Below are positions 10,701 through 19,098 of a stretch of 64,000 nucleotides of DNA, piece after piece. Position numbers and translations under genes: made by a program. Under the pieces are notes generated by a model, which saw only the letters and a list, made by a program, of their open reading frames with translations, had not been told where the DNA came from and ran no database searches. Each line of letters starts with the position of its first letter. The stretch's first letter is position 1. The DNA is from Pseudomonas sp. GV071 (GTDB taxonomy: Bacteria; Pseudomonadota; Gammaproteobacteria; Pseudomonadales; Pseudomonadaceae): assembly GCF_003050835.1 (NCBI RefSeq), contig NZ_QAOJ01000011.1, positions 1-64,000 on the forward strand, read 5' to 3'.

Positions 10701-13700
10701 GGGTGGCGGCCTGATCGGCACCGGTGTCCGGGGTGTGGGCAATCGAGCGGACCTGATCCAGGGTCACCTGGCCACTGGCATCCACCGCCACGGTGAACAC
10801 GGTAGTTCCGCCCACCCCGCCAATTTTGCCGACCACGTCATTACCGATTTTGTACAACAGGATGTCGTTGTTGGTAGCGCTGTCCTTCAGGCCACTGTTA
10901 ACCCCGGCACTGCTGACATTCAGGCTGTAGGTGGTAGAGCCCGCGCCGTCGCCACCATACAGGCCGGTAAACGAGCCGGCGAAGTTGTGGCTGGCGTTGT
11001 CCAGCAGATTGGTTTCGTCCACTTGCAGCGAGGCGGCGGTGGCGTTGCCGGCACTGATGACCGGCACGTCGTCTTCGATATTGACCAGGAAGCTGCCGGC
11101 CAGCGTCAGCGGATTAACGCCGTTGGTGGCCTGCAGAATGCTGGCGAAATCGAGGGTCAGCAGCTCGTTGTCATCACCGTTGCCAACCGGGTGGTCCAGC
11201 GGGCCTTTGAGGGTGAAGGTGTAGTCGCCGTTGCTATCCACCTGCAGGGTGAACACCTGCGGGCCTGTTGGGCCGGCGGTGGCGGTCAGGGTATTGCCGA
11301 CCACGCTGTAGACCAGCGCGACTCCATGGGAGGTGGCCGAGGCCAGACCGCTGGTGTTGCTGTTCAGGCTGAACTGCGCGCCGCTGCCGGCGGCGCTCAG
11401 GTCGCTGACACTGCCGGTGGCAATGGTGGTGAACGCATCGCCATCGGTGATACCGGTGGCCAGTTCATCTTCATCGACGGTGGCCACCACCGGCGAGGTG
11501 TCTTCCACGTACACCGTGAGGGTGGCCGAGGATGGGTCGCCGTCGTGGTCGACGATGCTGTATTGGAAGGTTTCCACCTGGTCGCCGCTCAGCGACGTCG
11601 GGGCGCTGTAGCTCCAGGCGCCGGTGCTGAAGTTGAACGAGAAGGTGCCGCCGGCCGGAGTGGCGATGTTGGTCAGTTGATTGCCAACAATGTTCGCCCC
11701 ACTGCTTGGGTCGATGGTGTTCACCCCGTCCCAGACATAGGTGACGCCGCCCACCTGAATCGACTGGATATGCCCTGGGCCATCGGCGCCGTAACCATCG
11801 TCGTCGCTGGTGCCGGCCACGCCGTCGCTGCCGTGCAGCACGTTGCCATTGACCATGCCGGCGATCTGGCCGACCAGGGTGTCGATCAGGGTATCGAAGC
11901 CGCTGACCAGAATCGGGTCAACGGTGCCATCCGCATCCACCTGCCCGAGGTGGCCGATGTCGATGCCATCACCAATGCCGATGGCGGTGACCGTGATGTG
12001 GTTGTTATCAACGAAGTTGTTCCACTCGATAGCACCGGCATCACTCAGCGAATTGCCGCCTGTACCGAGGTCCAGGTTGGGGTTGCCGTCGCTGATAAAG
12101 AACACCTGGTTGCTGGCACCGGGGATCGGGGTGAAATCAGTCACCACCTGGTGCACGCCGTCGGTGAAGTTGGTGTTGCCGTTATACGGCCGGGTACCAC
12201 CAGCGTCCGGATTGACGGCGTCGATTTTGGCCGCAAAGTCGGCGTAGTTATCGAAGGTTGGATAGGACAACGCATCGCTGGAGAACAGCACGATTTGCGC
12301 ATGCACATCGCCAGTGGTGCCACTGAACAGCGCCTGGGCCGCGGCTTTCACCGCCACCAGCATCTGGTTCAGTTCGCTGTTGTCGATGCTGCCGCTGAAG
12401 TCCAGCACGAACACGGTGTTGAAATTCTGCTGCTGCGACACCTGCACCGAAGCCACATCGTTTTGCGCTTGCGGGGTGTCGTCATCGACGTTCAGTTGCA
12501 GGGTGCCATTGGCCTTGTCGCCGTCCTTGTCGGTGACCTGGTAGTTGAAGGTGAAGGCCTGGTTGTTTTCGTTGTCCGCGTTGGCGTGATCGATCGGTGC
12601 GTTCTGCACCACGCTGTATTGGCCGGTGCTGCTGTTGAGGCTCACGGTCAGCACGTTGGTGCTGCCTTGCATCACCAACAGGCTGGTGCCGGAGGTGGTG
12701 TAGGTGAAGCCAATGGGCGCGCCGGTGGTCAGCCACTGAATCGAGCCGGCGCCGTCGGCGCCGTAGTTGTGCGCCAGGGTGCCAGTGGCATTCGAGGTGT
12801 CGACGTCGTCATTCACGCCGCCGGCAATGCCGTTGTCCAGGGCATCGTCGTCGAGCAGCACAGCGTCATTGCTGGCGACACTGGGGCCGTCGTCTTTGAA
12901 GCTGATAACTTTGCCGATATCGACGGACGCAGTGGCGCTGTCGCCGTCGCCATCCACCACGGTGGAGCCCAGGCTGATATGCCCGGAACCGAGGTACGCG
13001 GCTTCGTCCGGGTCCAGGGTTGGGTGCACGATGCTGCGCAGCTGATCTAGGGTCACGGTGCCGCTGGCATCGACGTTAAGGGTGAACGAAATATCACCAC
13101 CCATGCCGCCAACGCGGCCGACGATGGCACTGCCCTCTTTGAACAGCATGATGGTCGAGCCGGTGGCGGTATCCACCAGCCCGGAGTTGGAGCCAGTAAC
13201 GTTCAGCGCATAGCTCTGGCTGGCCAGGCCGTCGGCGCCGGCCTGCACGTTGAAGGTGCCACTGAAATTGGCACTGGCGTTGGTGCTGAGGTCGGTCTCA
13301 TCCACCTGCAATTGCAGCGACGAACCCCAGGTAACGTTGGTGGCCACGTCGTTGTAGTCGTAGTCCGAGCCCAGGGTGAGGTCTTCCCAGTTCTGGTTGC
13401 CGGCACTGCCGTTGTCTTGCAGGTGCGAGCCGCCTGGATTGAGGGTGGCGTCGTTGAACAGCACGTTGGCACCATCCGAACCGGTCAGCGGCGTGCCGCC
13501 CACCGAAGCAACCCAGGCTCCGCCGACCAGACTGAAGGTCACGCTGGCACCGTTGACCAGGCCAGGGTTGTTGCTGGCGCCATTGGGGATGATGAAGAAG
13601 CCAGTGTGGGCCGGGTCCAGACTGCCAAGGTCGGAGGTGTCGCCAGCACTTTGATTGTGCACGTTCGCCCAGATGATCTTGCCGTCTACCGGCGTGCCAT

Positions 13701-16700
13701 CGGCGGCCTTGGTGTAGTAGCCATAGCTGTTGTTGTAACCGGCGCTGCTGCCTTCGAAAGTGACGAAGGAATTGCCGCCGAGGTCGGCCGCCTGAATGGT
13801 CGGGCTGTCGTCGTCGATAGAGACGGTCAGTGAACCGGTGGCGCTGTCATCGTCCTTGTCGGTGACGGTGTAGCCGACGTTCAGGAGGATGTTGTCTTCG
13901 GTGCTGGTGTCCGGGTGCATCAGCGGTTGCAGGAGGTTCACCGTGTAGGCGCCAGTGGCCGGATCGGTGAGGGTCACGGTCAGCAGCGCGCCGCGGGCGG
14001 AGCTGATGGTCAGGGTGTTGCTGCCGGCATCCCAGGCCGAGGTCACAGTTTCACTGCCCAGAGTGGTCGGGCCCGTCAGCACAATGCTTTTCAGGCCATC
14101 GGCACCGGCCGCAAAGGTCAGGTTGCCGGAGGTGCTGGTGGCAGCACCCGGCACATCGCCTGGACCGCCATTGATGCCGCCCGACAGGCCTTCGTCGTCG
14201 AGCACCACTGGCACAGTGGTTTGCCCGGCAGTCGGCGCATCGTCGTGGAAGCTGATGGCGTTGCCGAGGTCGAGGGTGGCGCTGCTGCTGTCACCGTCCT
14301 TGTCGGTGATGGTAGCGGTCAGTTGCACCAGACCGCTGCCCAGGCCAGTGGCCTGATCCGGGCCGGTGTCCGGGCTATGAACGATGGCCAGGCGTTGATC
14401 GAGGCTGACCTCGCCGCTGGCGGCATCCACCGAGACCACGAAGGAAATCGCCCCCGCCGAGCCGCCCACGCGACCGACGATGTCATCACCGACTTTGTAC
14501 AGCAGGATGTCGTTGCCACTGGCAGTGTCTTTCAGGCCGCTGACCGTGCCATCGGGCACTGCCGCCAGGCTGTAGCTGGTGGTACCGGCGCCATCGGCGC
14601 CATAGTTGCCGCTGAAATTGCCGCTGTAATTGCCATGGGCATCGGCGCTCAGGTCGGTTTCATCCACCACCAGGCTGGCCACTTTGCCCTCGCCCACGCT
14701 GATGCTCGGGGCATCGTCGAGGAAGCTGATGCGGTCACCGATGTTGACGGTGGCGGTGTCACTGTCACCGTCCTTGTCGGTGATGGTGGCACTCAGTTGA
14801 ATCAGATTGGCCACCAGGCTGCCGGTGGATTGGTTCGGCCCGGTATCCGGACTGTGTTCGATGGCGCGCTGCTGGTCGAGGGTGACCGTGCCGCCCGCAT
14901 CGACGGTGACTTTGAAGGAAATCGCGCCGGAGGCATCGCCCACCCGACCGACGATATCGTTGCCCTCTTTGAACAGCACAATGGCGTCGCCACTGGCGGT
15001 GTCCACCAGACCGCTGTCGGCGCCGTCGGCACTGACGTTCAGGTTGTAGGCAAGGGTACCGGGGCCATCGGCACCGAAACTGCTACTGAAGGCACCGCTG
15101 AAATCGGCACTGTGGTCAGTGGCCAGGAAGGTTTCATCCACTTGCAGGAATGCCACCTGGCCCTCGCCCGGATTGATCACCGGCGCATCGTCGTTGAAGG
15201 TAATGGTGTTGCCGATGTTGAGGGTGGCGGTGCTGCTATCGCCATCCTTGTCGGTGATGGTCGCGCTCAGCTGCACCAGGTTGGCCACCAGGCTGCCGCT
15301 CGATTGGTTCGGGCCGGTGTCAGGATTGTGCTCAAGGGCGCGTTGCTGATCGAGGGTGACCACGCCGTCGGCGGCTACCGTGACCTTGAACGACACGTCG
15401 CCTGCCGGGCCACCGACCCGGCCGACAATATCGCTGCCTTCTTTGTACAGCAGAATCGCGTCGCCACTGGCGGTGTCCACCAGGCCGCTGTCCGCACCGG
15501 CGGCGCTGACGTTGAGGTTGTAGACCAGAGTGCCGGCGCCATCGGCACCGAAGCTGCTGGTAAAGGCGCCGCTGAAATCGGCTTGGGCATCGGTGCTGAA
15601 GTCGGTTTCATCCACCAGCAACGCGATGCCGGCGGCAGTGCCGGGCACGATGCTCGGGCCGTCGTCGCGGAAGCTGATCACCCCGCCGAGGTCGAGGGTG
15701 CCGGTGGCGGTATCGCCGTCGTTATCGGTAGCGGTGGCCACCAGGTTGACGTGGCCGAGGCCGAGGTAATCGACGTCGTCCGGATTGCTGCCATCGGCAT
15801 GCACCACGGCACGAATCTGGTCGAGGGTGACCTTGCCGGTGCCATCGACGCTGAGGGTGAACACCAGGTCGTTGCTACCCACGGTACGGCCTTCAATGCC
15901 ACCGGCACCCAGGGTGAGTACCACCCCTTCACCGGTGGCGGTATCCACCAGGCCGGTGCTGGTGGTGCCGAGGGTCAGGTCATAGGTCAGGCTTTGCAGG
16001 CCATCGGCACCGGGCTGCACATTGAAGGCGCCGCTGAAGTCGGCTGAGGCGTTGACGTCCAGGTGGGTTTCATCCACCTGCAATTGCAGGGTCGAGCCAA
16101 AGGTGACGTTGGTGCTGACGTCGTCATAGTCGAAGTCGGAGCTGTTGGTGAGGTCTTCCCAGTCCTGGTTGCCAATACCACCGACGTCTTGCAGGTGCGC
16201 ACCGCCCGGGTTGAGGGTGGCGTCACTGAACAGCACATTGGCACCGTCGGAACCCACCAGTGGCGTACCGCCGACAGAGGCGACCCATTGGCCGCCAACG
16301 AAGCTGAAGGTGACTTCAGCACCATTGCTCAAGCCGGCGTTGTTGCTGGCGCCATTGGGAATGATGAAGAAACCGGTGTGGGCCGGGTCGACGTTGCTGA
16401 TATCGACGGTATCGCCCACGGTCTGGTTATGCACGTTCGCCCAGATGATCTTGCCATCCACCGGGGTGCCATCGTCGGCCTTCACGTAGTAGCCGTAGCT
16501 GTTGTTGTAACCGGCGTTGCTACCCTCGTAGGTGACGAACGAGCTGCCGCCGATATCGGCGGTCTGGATGGTCGGGCTGTCGTCGTTGATGGTCACCGTC
16601 AGGGTGCCGCTGGCTTGGTCGTTGTCGCCATCAGTGACGGTAACGCCGACGTTGAGGGTGATGTCGTCTTCGGTATCCACCGCTTCGTGCATCAGCGGTT

Positions 16701-18690
16701 GCAGCAGGGTTACGGTGTAAGCACCGGTAGCGGTGTTGGTCAGCTCCACAGTGAGCAGTGCGCCACGGGCCGAGCTGATGGTCAGGGTGTTGGTGCTGGC
16801 ATCCCAGGTCGAGGTCACGCTTTCGCCGCCCAGGGTGGTCGGGCCGCTCAGGGCCACACTTTGCAAGCCATCGCCGCCGGCCGCGTAAGTCAGGTTGCCA
16901 CTCACGCTGGTGGCCGCTCCGGGCGCATCATCCGGGCCGCCGTTGATGCCGCCGCTGAGGCCGTCTTCATCCAGCACGGTGTTGGCGGTGACATTCCCGG
17001 CAGTCGGCACATCGTCTTCGATATCGATGGTGAACAGGCCATTGGCCTGGTCGAAGCCTTGCACCGGGTCGCCGTCGAAGTCGGTGGCGGTCAGCAGGTG
17101 GGTGAAGTCGATGCCAAGGATTTCACCGTCGGCAAACAGCTCGCCATCGTCGCCATCGGCTTGTGGGTGGTCCAGCGGGCCTTGCAGGGTGAAGCTGAAG
17201 CTGCCGTCGGCACCCACTTGCAGGGTGAACACGTCATAGCCGGGCACGCTGGCGGTCAGGGTGGTGTAGCTGCCGTCACCGGCGATGGTGACGGTGAATT
17301 CCAAGGCCACGCCACCGGAAGTCAGGCCCTGGGCCTGCATCAGCGCGTTGGCGGTAGCGGTGCTGACCAGGCCGAAGCTGCCGATGCCATCGGCACCGAA
17401 ATTCACCAGGCTGAGCAACGAACCGGGGCCGGCTTCGTAGCTGGCGTACACGGTTTGCGCTGGATCAGCATCCGCACCTTGCGGGTCGCTGTCTTCGTTG
17501 TTGCCCTCGTAGGGCGCGTTCAGTGCCGGCTGGGCTGGCAGGGCGAACAGGCTGGGGCCTTCGCTGGGTGGGGTCTGGGTCAGGGCATCTTCATGCACGG
17601 TGCCGCCGACGTGGGGGAAGGCCAGCAGTTGCGGGCCGTTGTCACCATTGCCCTCGCCTTCGCCATCGAAGGTCACCAACTCGGGGCTGTCGTCGTTGAC
17701 GCTGACCGCCAGGTTACCGGTGGCCGGCGTGCCGTTGCCGTCGGTGATGGTGTAGTTGAGGTTCAGATTCAGGGTGTCTTCGGCGCCGGCCACCGGGTGG
17801 TCCAGCGGCAGTTGCAGTTCGAAGCTGTACGCACCGGTGAGCGGGTTGGTGTTGGTCGCGGTGAACACCACCGGGCCGTCAGCACCGCCGCGGTGGGCAG
17901 TGAGGGTCAGGCCATCGGCGCTGATCACCGCGACCAGGGCCAGGCCATGGGAGCTGAGGGCGGACAGGTCGACCGCGTTCCAGGAAAACGCGCCAGGGCC
18001 GTCCGCGCCGAAGTTGTAACCGAGGCTGCCGCTGATGGACGCCGGCACACCCGGCAGGTCATCGCCGTAGCTGCTGCCTTCGATGCTGCCGGGCAGCTCG
18101 CCGTCTTCGTCGAGGGCAATCGCCACGTCACCGGCTGTCGGCGCGCTGTCTACCGCCACACGATTGGCGTCGGGTTCCGGATCGGGAAATTCAGGGCCAC
18201 GCACCAGGCCTTCAGTGGGGAAGCCAATGGTCGGGTCGACCGCGCCACCGACTTCGGTCAGCAGCACAAAGGAGCGACCGCCGCCGGCGCCGCCTGCACC
18301 ACCCGCACCGCCTGCACCTGGGCCGGCTGCGGTGGCTTCACCCTCTTGGGTGGGGTCGACGCCCGCCTCGATGGCGGCCTGCAGTTTTTCGACGTCGGTG
18401 AGTTCTTTCTCGCTGGGGGTCGCCGGCGCAGTGGGGTCTACGGGCGTAGTGTCGTTGCCACCGCTTTGGCCGGCCAGCAACGAGGAATCAAGATTGAGGC
18501 TGCTTTCGCGGCCGAGGGTCAGTTCACCGCCGTTGGCCAGGGCCACGGCAACGGCGCCTTGCGCGCCTGTATCCAATTGTTCGCCGGCGTAGACCCGATC
18601 ACCTTCAGTCAACGCGCGTCGCGATCCATCGCTCGCTACCGCATAGACCTCGCCGATTACCTTACTGACGACACCAATTAACGTAGCCAT
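4753..18690 (-). CDS. LapA/MapA-class giant RTX adhesin, type I secreted
   Basis: 4645 residues from the ATG at 18690, which follows a strong GGAAGGA site; in-frame codons further upstream have no such site. Residues 1-75 form the retention module of LapA-type adhesins (MATLIGVVSKVIGEVYAVA...). TAAG at 120-123 matches the LapG protease site and is followed by a glycine-rich linker. The middle holds about ten copies of a roughly 130-residue repeat (LQVDET...GADG...LDQ.R...PDTGP...KDGD), two copies of a glycine/asparagine-rich DUF4114-like module, and three von Willebrand A domains with MIDAS motifs (DFSGS near 2100 and 2860, DISGS near 3960). RTX nonapeptides (GGxGNDxL) lie at about 4405-4550, ahead of an uncleaved C-terminal secretion signal. 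Its exporter genes are divergent. Without neighbouring lapD or lapG, and with a diverged exporter, it may be a second adhesin of MapA type. Expected role: cell-surface anchoring in biofilms. Confidence 0.93.
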   Translation of the reverse strand: MATLIGVVSKVIGEVYAVASDGSRRALTEGDRVYAGEQLDTGAQGAVAVALANGGELTLGRESSLNLDSSLLAGQSGGNDTTPVDPTAPATPSEKELTDVEKLQAAIEAGVDPTQEGEATAAGPGAGGAGGAGGAGGGRSFVLLTEVGGAVDPTIGFPTEGLVRGPEFPDPEPDANRVAVDSAPTAGDVAIALDEDGELPGSIEGSSYGDDLPGVPASISGSLGYNFGADGPGAFSWNAVDLSALSSHGLALVAVISADGLTLTAHRGGADGPVVFTATNTNPLTGAYSFELQLPLDHPVAGAEDTLNLNLNYTITDGNGTPATGNLAVSVNDDSPELVTFDGEGEGNGDNGPQLLAFPHVGGTVHEDALTQTPPSEGPSLFALPAQPALNAPYEGNNEDSDPQGADADPAQTVYASYEAGPGSLLSLVNFGADGIGSFGLVSTATANALMQAQGLTSGGVALEFTVTIAGDGSYTTLTASVPGYDVFTLQVGADGSFSFTLQGPLDHPQADGDDGELFADGEILGIDFTHLLTATDFDGDPVQGFDQANGLFTIDIEDDVPTAGNVTANTVLDEDGLSGGINGGPDDAPGAATSVSGNLTYAAGGDGLQSVALSGPTTLGGESVTSTWDASTNTLTISSARGALLTVELTNTATGAYTVTLLQPLMHEAVDTEDDITLNVGVTVTDGDNDQASGTLTVTINDDSPTIQTADIGGSSFVTYEGSNAGYNNSYGYYVKADDGTPVDGKIIWANVHNQTVGDTVDISNVDPAHTGFFIIPNGASNNAGLSNGAEVTFSFVGGQWVASVGGTPLVGSDGANVLFSDATLNPGGAHLQDVGGIGNQDWEDLTNSSDFDYDDVSTNVTFGSTLQLQVDETHLDVNASADFSGAFNVQPGADGLQSLTYDLTLGTTSTGLVDTATGEGVVLTLGAGGIEGRTVGSNDLVFTLSVDGTGKVTLDQIRAVVHADGSNPDDVDYLGLGHVNLVATATDNDGDTATGTLDLGGVISFRDDGPSIVPGTAAGIALLVDETDFSTDAQADFSGAFTSSFGADGAGTLVYNLNVSAAGADSGLVDTASGDAILLYKEGSDIVGRVGGPAGDVSFKVTVAADGVVTLDQQRALEHNPDTGPNQSSGSLVANLVQLSATITDKDGDSSTATLNIGNTITFNDDAPVINPGEGQVAFLQVDETFLATDHSADFSGAFSSSFGADGPGTLAYNLNVSADGADSGLVDTASGDAIVLFKEGNDIVGRVGDASGAISFKVTVDAGGTVTLDQQRAIEHSPDTGPNQSTGSLVANLIQLSATITDKDGDSDTATVNIGDRISFLDDAPSISVGEGKVASLVVDETDLSADAHGNYSGNFSGNYGADGAGTTSYSLAAVPDGTVSGLKDTASGNDILLYKVGDDIVGRVGGSAGAISFVVSVDAASGEVSLDQRLAIVHSPDTGPDQATGLGSGLVQLTATITDKDGDSSSATLDLGNAISFHDDAPTAGQTTVPVVLDDEGLSGGINGGPGDVPGAATSTSGNLTFAAGADGLKSIVLTGPTTLGSETVTSAWDAGSNTLTISSARGALLTVTLTDPATGAYTVNLLQPLMHPDTSTEDNILLNVGYTVTDKDDDSATGSLTVSIDDDSPTIQAADLGGNSFVTFEGSSAGYNNSYGYYTKAADGTPVDGKIIWANVHNQSAGDTSDLGSLDPAHTGFFIIPNGASNNPGLVNGASVTFSLVGGAWVASVGGTPLTGSDGANVLFNDATLNPGGSHLQDNGSAGNQNWEDLTLGSDYDYNDVATNVTWGSSLQLQVDETDLSTNASANFSGTFNVQAGADGLASQSYALNVTGSNSGLVDTATGSTIMLFKEGSAIVGRVGGMGGDISFTLNVDASGTVTLDQLRSIVHPTLDPDEAAYLGSGHISLGSTVVDGDGDSATASVDIGKVISFKDDGPSVASNDAVLLDDDALDNGIAGGVNDDVDTSNATGTLAHNYGADGAGSIQWLTTGAPIGFTYTTSGTSLLVMQGSTNVLTVSLNSSTGQYSVVQNAPIDHANADNENNQAFTFNYQVTDKDGDKANGTLQLNVDDDTPQAQNDVASVQVSQQQNFNTVFVLDFSGSIDNSELNQMLVAVKAAAQALFSGTTGDVHAQIVLFSSDALSYPTFDNYADFAAKIDAVNPDAGGTRPYNGNTNFTDGVHQVVTDFTPIPGASNQVFFISDGNPNLDLGTGGNSLSDAGAIEWNNFVDNNHITVTAIGIGDGIDIGHLGQVDADGTVDPILVSGFDTLIDTLVGQIAGMVNGNVLHGSDGVAGTSDDDGYGADGPGHIQSIQVGGVTYVWDGVNTIDPSSGANIVGNQLTNIATPAGGTFSFNFSTGAWSYSAPTSLSGDQVETFQYSIVDHDGDPSSATLTVYVEDTSPVVATVDEDELATGITDGDAFTTIATGSVSDLSAAGSGAQFSLNSNTSGLASATSHGVALVYSVVGNTLTATAGPTGPQVFTLQVDSNGDYTFTLKGPLDHPVGNGDDNELLTLDFASILQATNGVNPLTLAGSFLVNIEDDVPVISAGNATAASLQVDETNLLDNASHNFAGSFTGLYGGDGAGSTTYSLNVSSAGVNSGLKDSATNNDILLYKIGNDVVGKIGGVGGTTVFTVAVDASGQVTLDQVRSIAHTPDTGADQAATLSAANLVQLTATITDYDGDTSSATLNLGNAISFKDDGPSVGSNNTVLLDDDALPNGNASGIGDDINAQNTSGTLIHGYGADGAGSIQWLTTGAPSGFNYVTSGTSLLVQQGSTTVLTVTLNTSTGAYTVTQNNPIDHATANAENNQGFSLSYQVTDKDGDKATGSLNIDVDDDTPLAKSDQAYVQVAPAQSFNTVFVLDFSGSINNTELNQMLVAVKAAAQALFAATTGDVHAQIVVFSDGAASYPSYDNYADFAAKINALNPATGGTRPFDGSTDFTDAVHKVVTDFTPLPGANNQVFFISDGNPNQNTGSGGNSLSDAGAIEWNNFVDNNHIRVTAIGIGDGIDITHLGQVDLDGTVDPILVSGFDTLIDTLVGQIAGVVNGNVLLGNNNAVGGGDDDGYGADGPGHIQSIQIGGVTYVWDGVNTIDPSGPGANIAGNSLSNIVTPEGGKLSFNFSTGAWSYSAPTTISGDKVETFQYSIIDHDGDPSSATLTVYVEDAGPVIARVDEDELAAGITDGDSVNTIATGSVGDLVSGPGTAQFSLLSNTSGLPAATSHGVALVYSVSGDTLTAKAGASGPQVFTLQLSSNGDYTFTLKGPLDHPVGNGDDNEILSLNFASILKAVDGSSNPMTLSGGFLVQIEDDVPVVGLATAPAPTLQVDETSLSTNASVSFASAFTGGYGADAAGSTTYSLNVSAAGVNSGLKDTATGNDILLYKIGNDVVGKYGGVGGTTVFSLSVNAAGEVTLDQQRAIAHTPESGPDQVAGLAAANLVQLTATRTDYDGDSSSATLNLGNAISFKDDAPSISLTSAQLGTLQVDETSLATNANASFASSFSALGGADGLAGTSYSLKVSAAGVDSGLDDSATGQNILLSNESGVIVGRTAISNELVFSVSVNSSTGLVTLDQVRAIIHSPDSGPDQVAGLAAANLIQLTATATDKDGDTATANLNLGNAISFKDDAPSISAGAAAADSLQVDESNLATNAIVNFASSFTTVGGADGIASTTYSLKVSAAGVDSGLDDSATGQNVLLSVESGAIVGRTASSNELVFSVSVNSSTGAVTLDQLRAVLHTPNTGVDQEVSLSAANLVQLVATVVDKDGDTATASLNLGSAISFKDDAPSISLSNVTPVTLQVDETNLAGNASANFTGSFTAVGGADGLGTTSYSLNVSAAGVNSGLKDSATGSDILLYKVGNEVVGRVGATTVFTVGVDTVTGQVSLDQARAILHLPNSGPDQVATLGAANLVQLVATVVDKDGDSASTSLNLGNAISFRDDAPTAANITQTGQASTSLNTNLMIVLDISGSMDSGAGVGSMTRLDVAKNALLELFEQYDALGDVKVSVVTFASSATQEEVWVSIADAKAAILGLDPTTNTNYDAALIQAISTYAQPGKIVTGNVQNVAYFLSDGEPNEPNGDAGISNAAGSAGAGWPGGGTLSEEQAWINFLTANNVRAYALGMGSGSTEAALHPIAYDGTTNTNTTGTVVTDLNNLSSVLVSTAQASPLLGNLTTGGSFGADGGFVRTLTVDGKTFTYDKTSNTVASSGSGTTTGVYSSGILTLGLPSGGSLAVNVGTGAYSFTPPSVVSTAIAATILFTLMDLDGDSSAQAALNIAISASQAPMVVRDDLVLTNVNAQTGADEINIPTWALLANDTGPSHNLLSTIAANGALDGTVTHNGSSITFTEIGNSSTNGGSFNYTASLDHATALDTAAVSVVRDAGDSTLDGTFRDEILLGRDGSADTLSGGDGNDILIGLGGNDTLNGGEGNDILAGGAGNDALNGGNGVDTASYIDANSAVVVNLSAGTSSGGGGSDTFSSIENLIGSEFNDTLTGNSGGSSNGSNYLYGGAGNDTISGLGGDDFLVGGLGNDTLIGGDGHDTFIWEKGGLGGTDTISDFTRTGANSDVLDLSQLLSGVTQTGTALDDYLSFNFGSTTTINISTTPGGGIAQSVVLTGVDLAAAYGGPDAATVINGMLTDHTLKTDTV
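5050..5480 (-). other. RTX calcium-binding repeat block of the adhesin
   Basis: Two clusters of GGxGNDxLxG-type nonapeptides: one of about five units (GGDGNDILI, GLGGNDTLN, GGEGNDILA, GGAGNDALN and a degenerate unit) at about 5350-5480, and a second of about four (GGAGNDTIS, GLGGDDFLV, GGLGNDTLI, GGDGHDTFI) at about 5055-5180. They are separated by a segment of about 50 residues. Such repeats bind calcium and fold after export; they lie just before the C-terminal type I secretion signal. Confidence 0.9.
8715..10595 (-). repeat. Adhesin vWA module, copy 2
   Basis: This segment encodes a run beginning DGPSVGSNNTVLLDDDAL, continuing through a von Willebrand A domain (NTVFVLDFSGSI, HAQIVVFSDG, QVFFISDGNPN) and ending at EDDVPV followed by the next LQVDET repeat. 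It is nearly the same at protein level as 11020-12895, about 2300 bases away, so the pair is an internal tandem duplication with one intervening repeat. Boundaries are approximate. Confidence 0.8.
11020..12895 (-). repeat. Adhesin vWA module, copy 1
   Basis: Partner of 8715-10595. It begins DGPSVASNDAVLLDDDAL, carries the vWA core (NTVFVLDFSGSI, HAQIVLFSSD, QVFFISDGNPN) and ends at EDDVPV before the next LQVDET repeat. The two copies share long identical peptide stretches, for example FSTGAWSYSAPT. Boundaries are approximate. Confidence 0.8.
13295..14240 (-). repeat. Adhesin DUF4114-like module, copy 2
   Basis: Encodes a block from LDDEGLSGGINGGPGD through GYNNSYGYY, GKIIWANVHNQ, HTGFFIIPNGASNN and LNPGGSHLQD to the next LQVDET repeat. 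It duplicates 16060-17010 with only scattered substitutions. The asparagine/glycine-rich core and the W-E-D-L-x-x-x-S-D-x-D-Y-x-D ending recall DUF4114 domains of secreted calcium-dependent proteins. Boundaries are approximate. Confidence 0.75.
16060..17010 (-). repeat. Adhesin DUF4114-like module, copy 1
   Basis: Partner of 13295-14240. It runs from LDEDGLSGGINGGPDD through GYNNSYGYY, GKIIWANVHNQ, HTGFFIIPNGASNN and LNPGGAHLQD to the LQVDET repeat. Two near-identical copies about 2.8 kb apart mean the array grew by block duplication. Confidence 0.75.
18322..18333 (-). other. Probable LapG-type protease cleavage site (TAAG) in the adhesin
   Basis: These 12 bases encode Thr-Ala-Ala-Gly at residues 120-123, just after the N-terminal retention module and before a run of Gly-Gly-Ala. 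In characterised LapA-family adhesins the periplasmic protease LapG cuts between the two alanines of such a site, around residue 108, releasing the adhesin from the outer membrane when c-di-GMP falls. Position and context match; cleavage here is inferred. Confidence 0.8.
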
Positions 18691-18826
18691 GATTCCTTCC
18701 TCACTACCGCTGCCGACGGACCGTCGACACGACATTTCAAAAGGGCCAAAAGCCTTTCAAAACCTGAGGAATTTGAGAAACCAACTGAAAGTTATGCATT
18801 GATGCCTTGCATCAAAAAGCCATGAC

Positions 18827-18840
18827 GTCAAAAAATTATC
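18827..18840 (+). promoter_or_regulatory. FleQ-like site upstream of the adhesin gene (weak)
   Basis: GTCAAAAAATTATC matches 11 of 14 positions of the FleQ box as I recall it (GTCAATAAATTGAC). It lies 137 bases upstream of the adhesin start. FleQ with c-di-GMP controls lapA-type genes in pseudomonads, so the position is plausible, but AT-rich DNA gives chance matches. Confidence 0.35.
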
Positions 18841-19098
18841 GCCCTAGCCTGCCTCGAACTACCAGCAGATGTTCTCCCCGTTCCAGACGCTCTAAACTGC
18901 ATTTGACCGTGATTTACAAGCCTCGCCAGAGCCACAGACCCCGAAAAACGTGACTTGCAGGCAAAAACAATGTGCTCGTTTTCACACACTGCATAAGATT
19001 TTTTGTTCATAAGACTTGTTCCAAAAATTTCTTAGCTTCTTCTAAAGATGTTCTTAGCTGTGATGTTACAAGCCTGAAACGGTTCATTGGGCATATAA

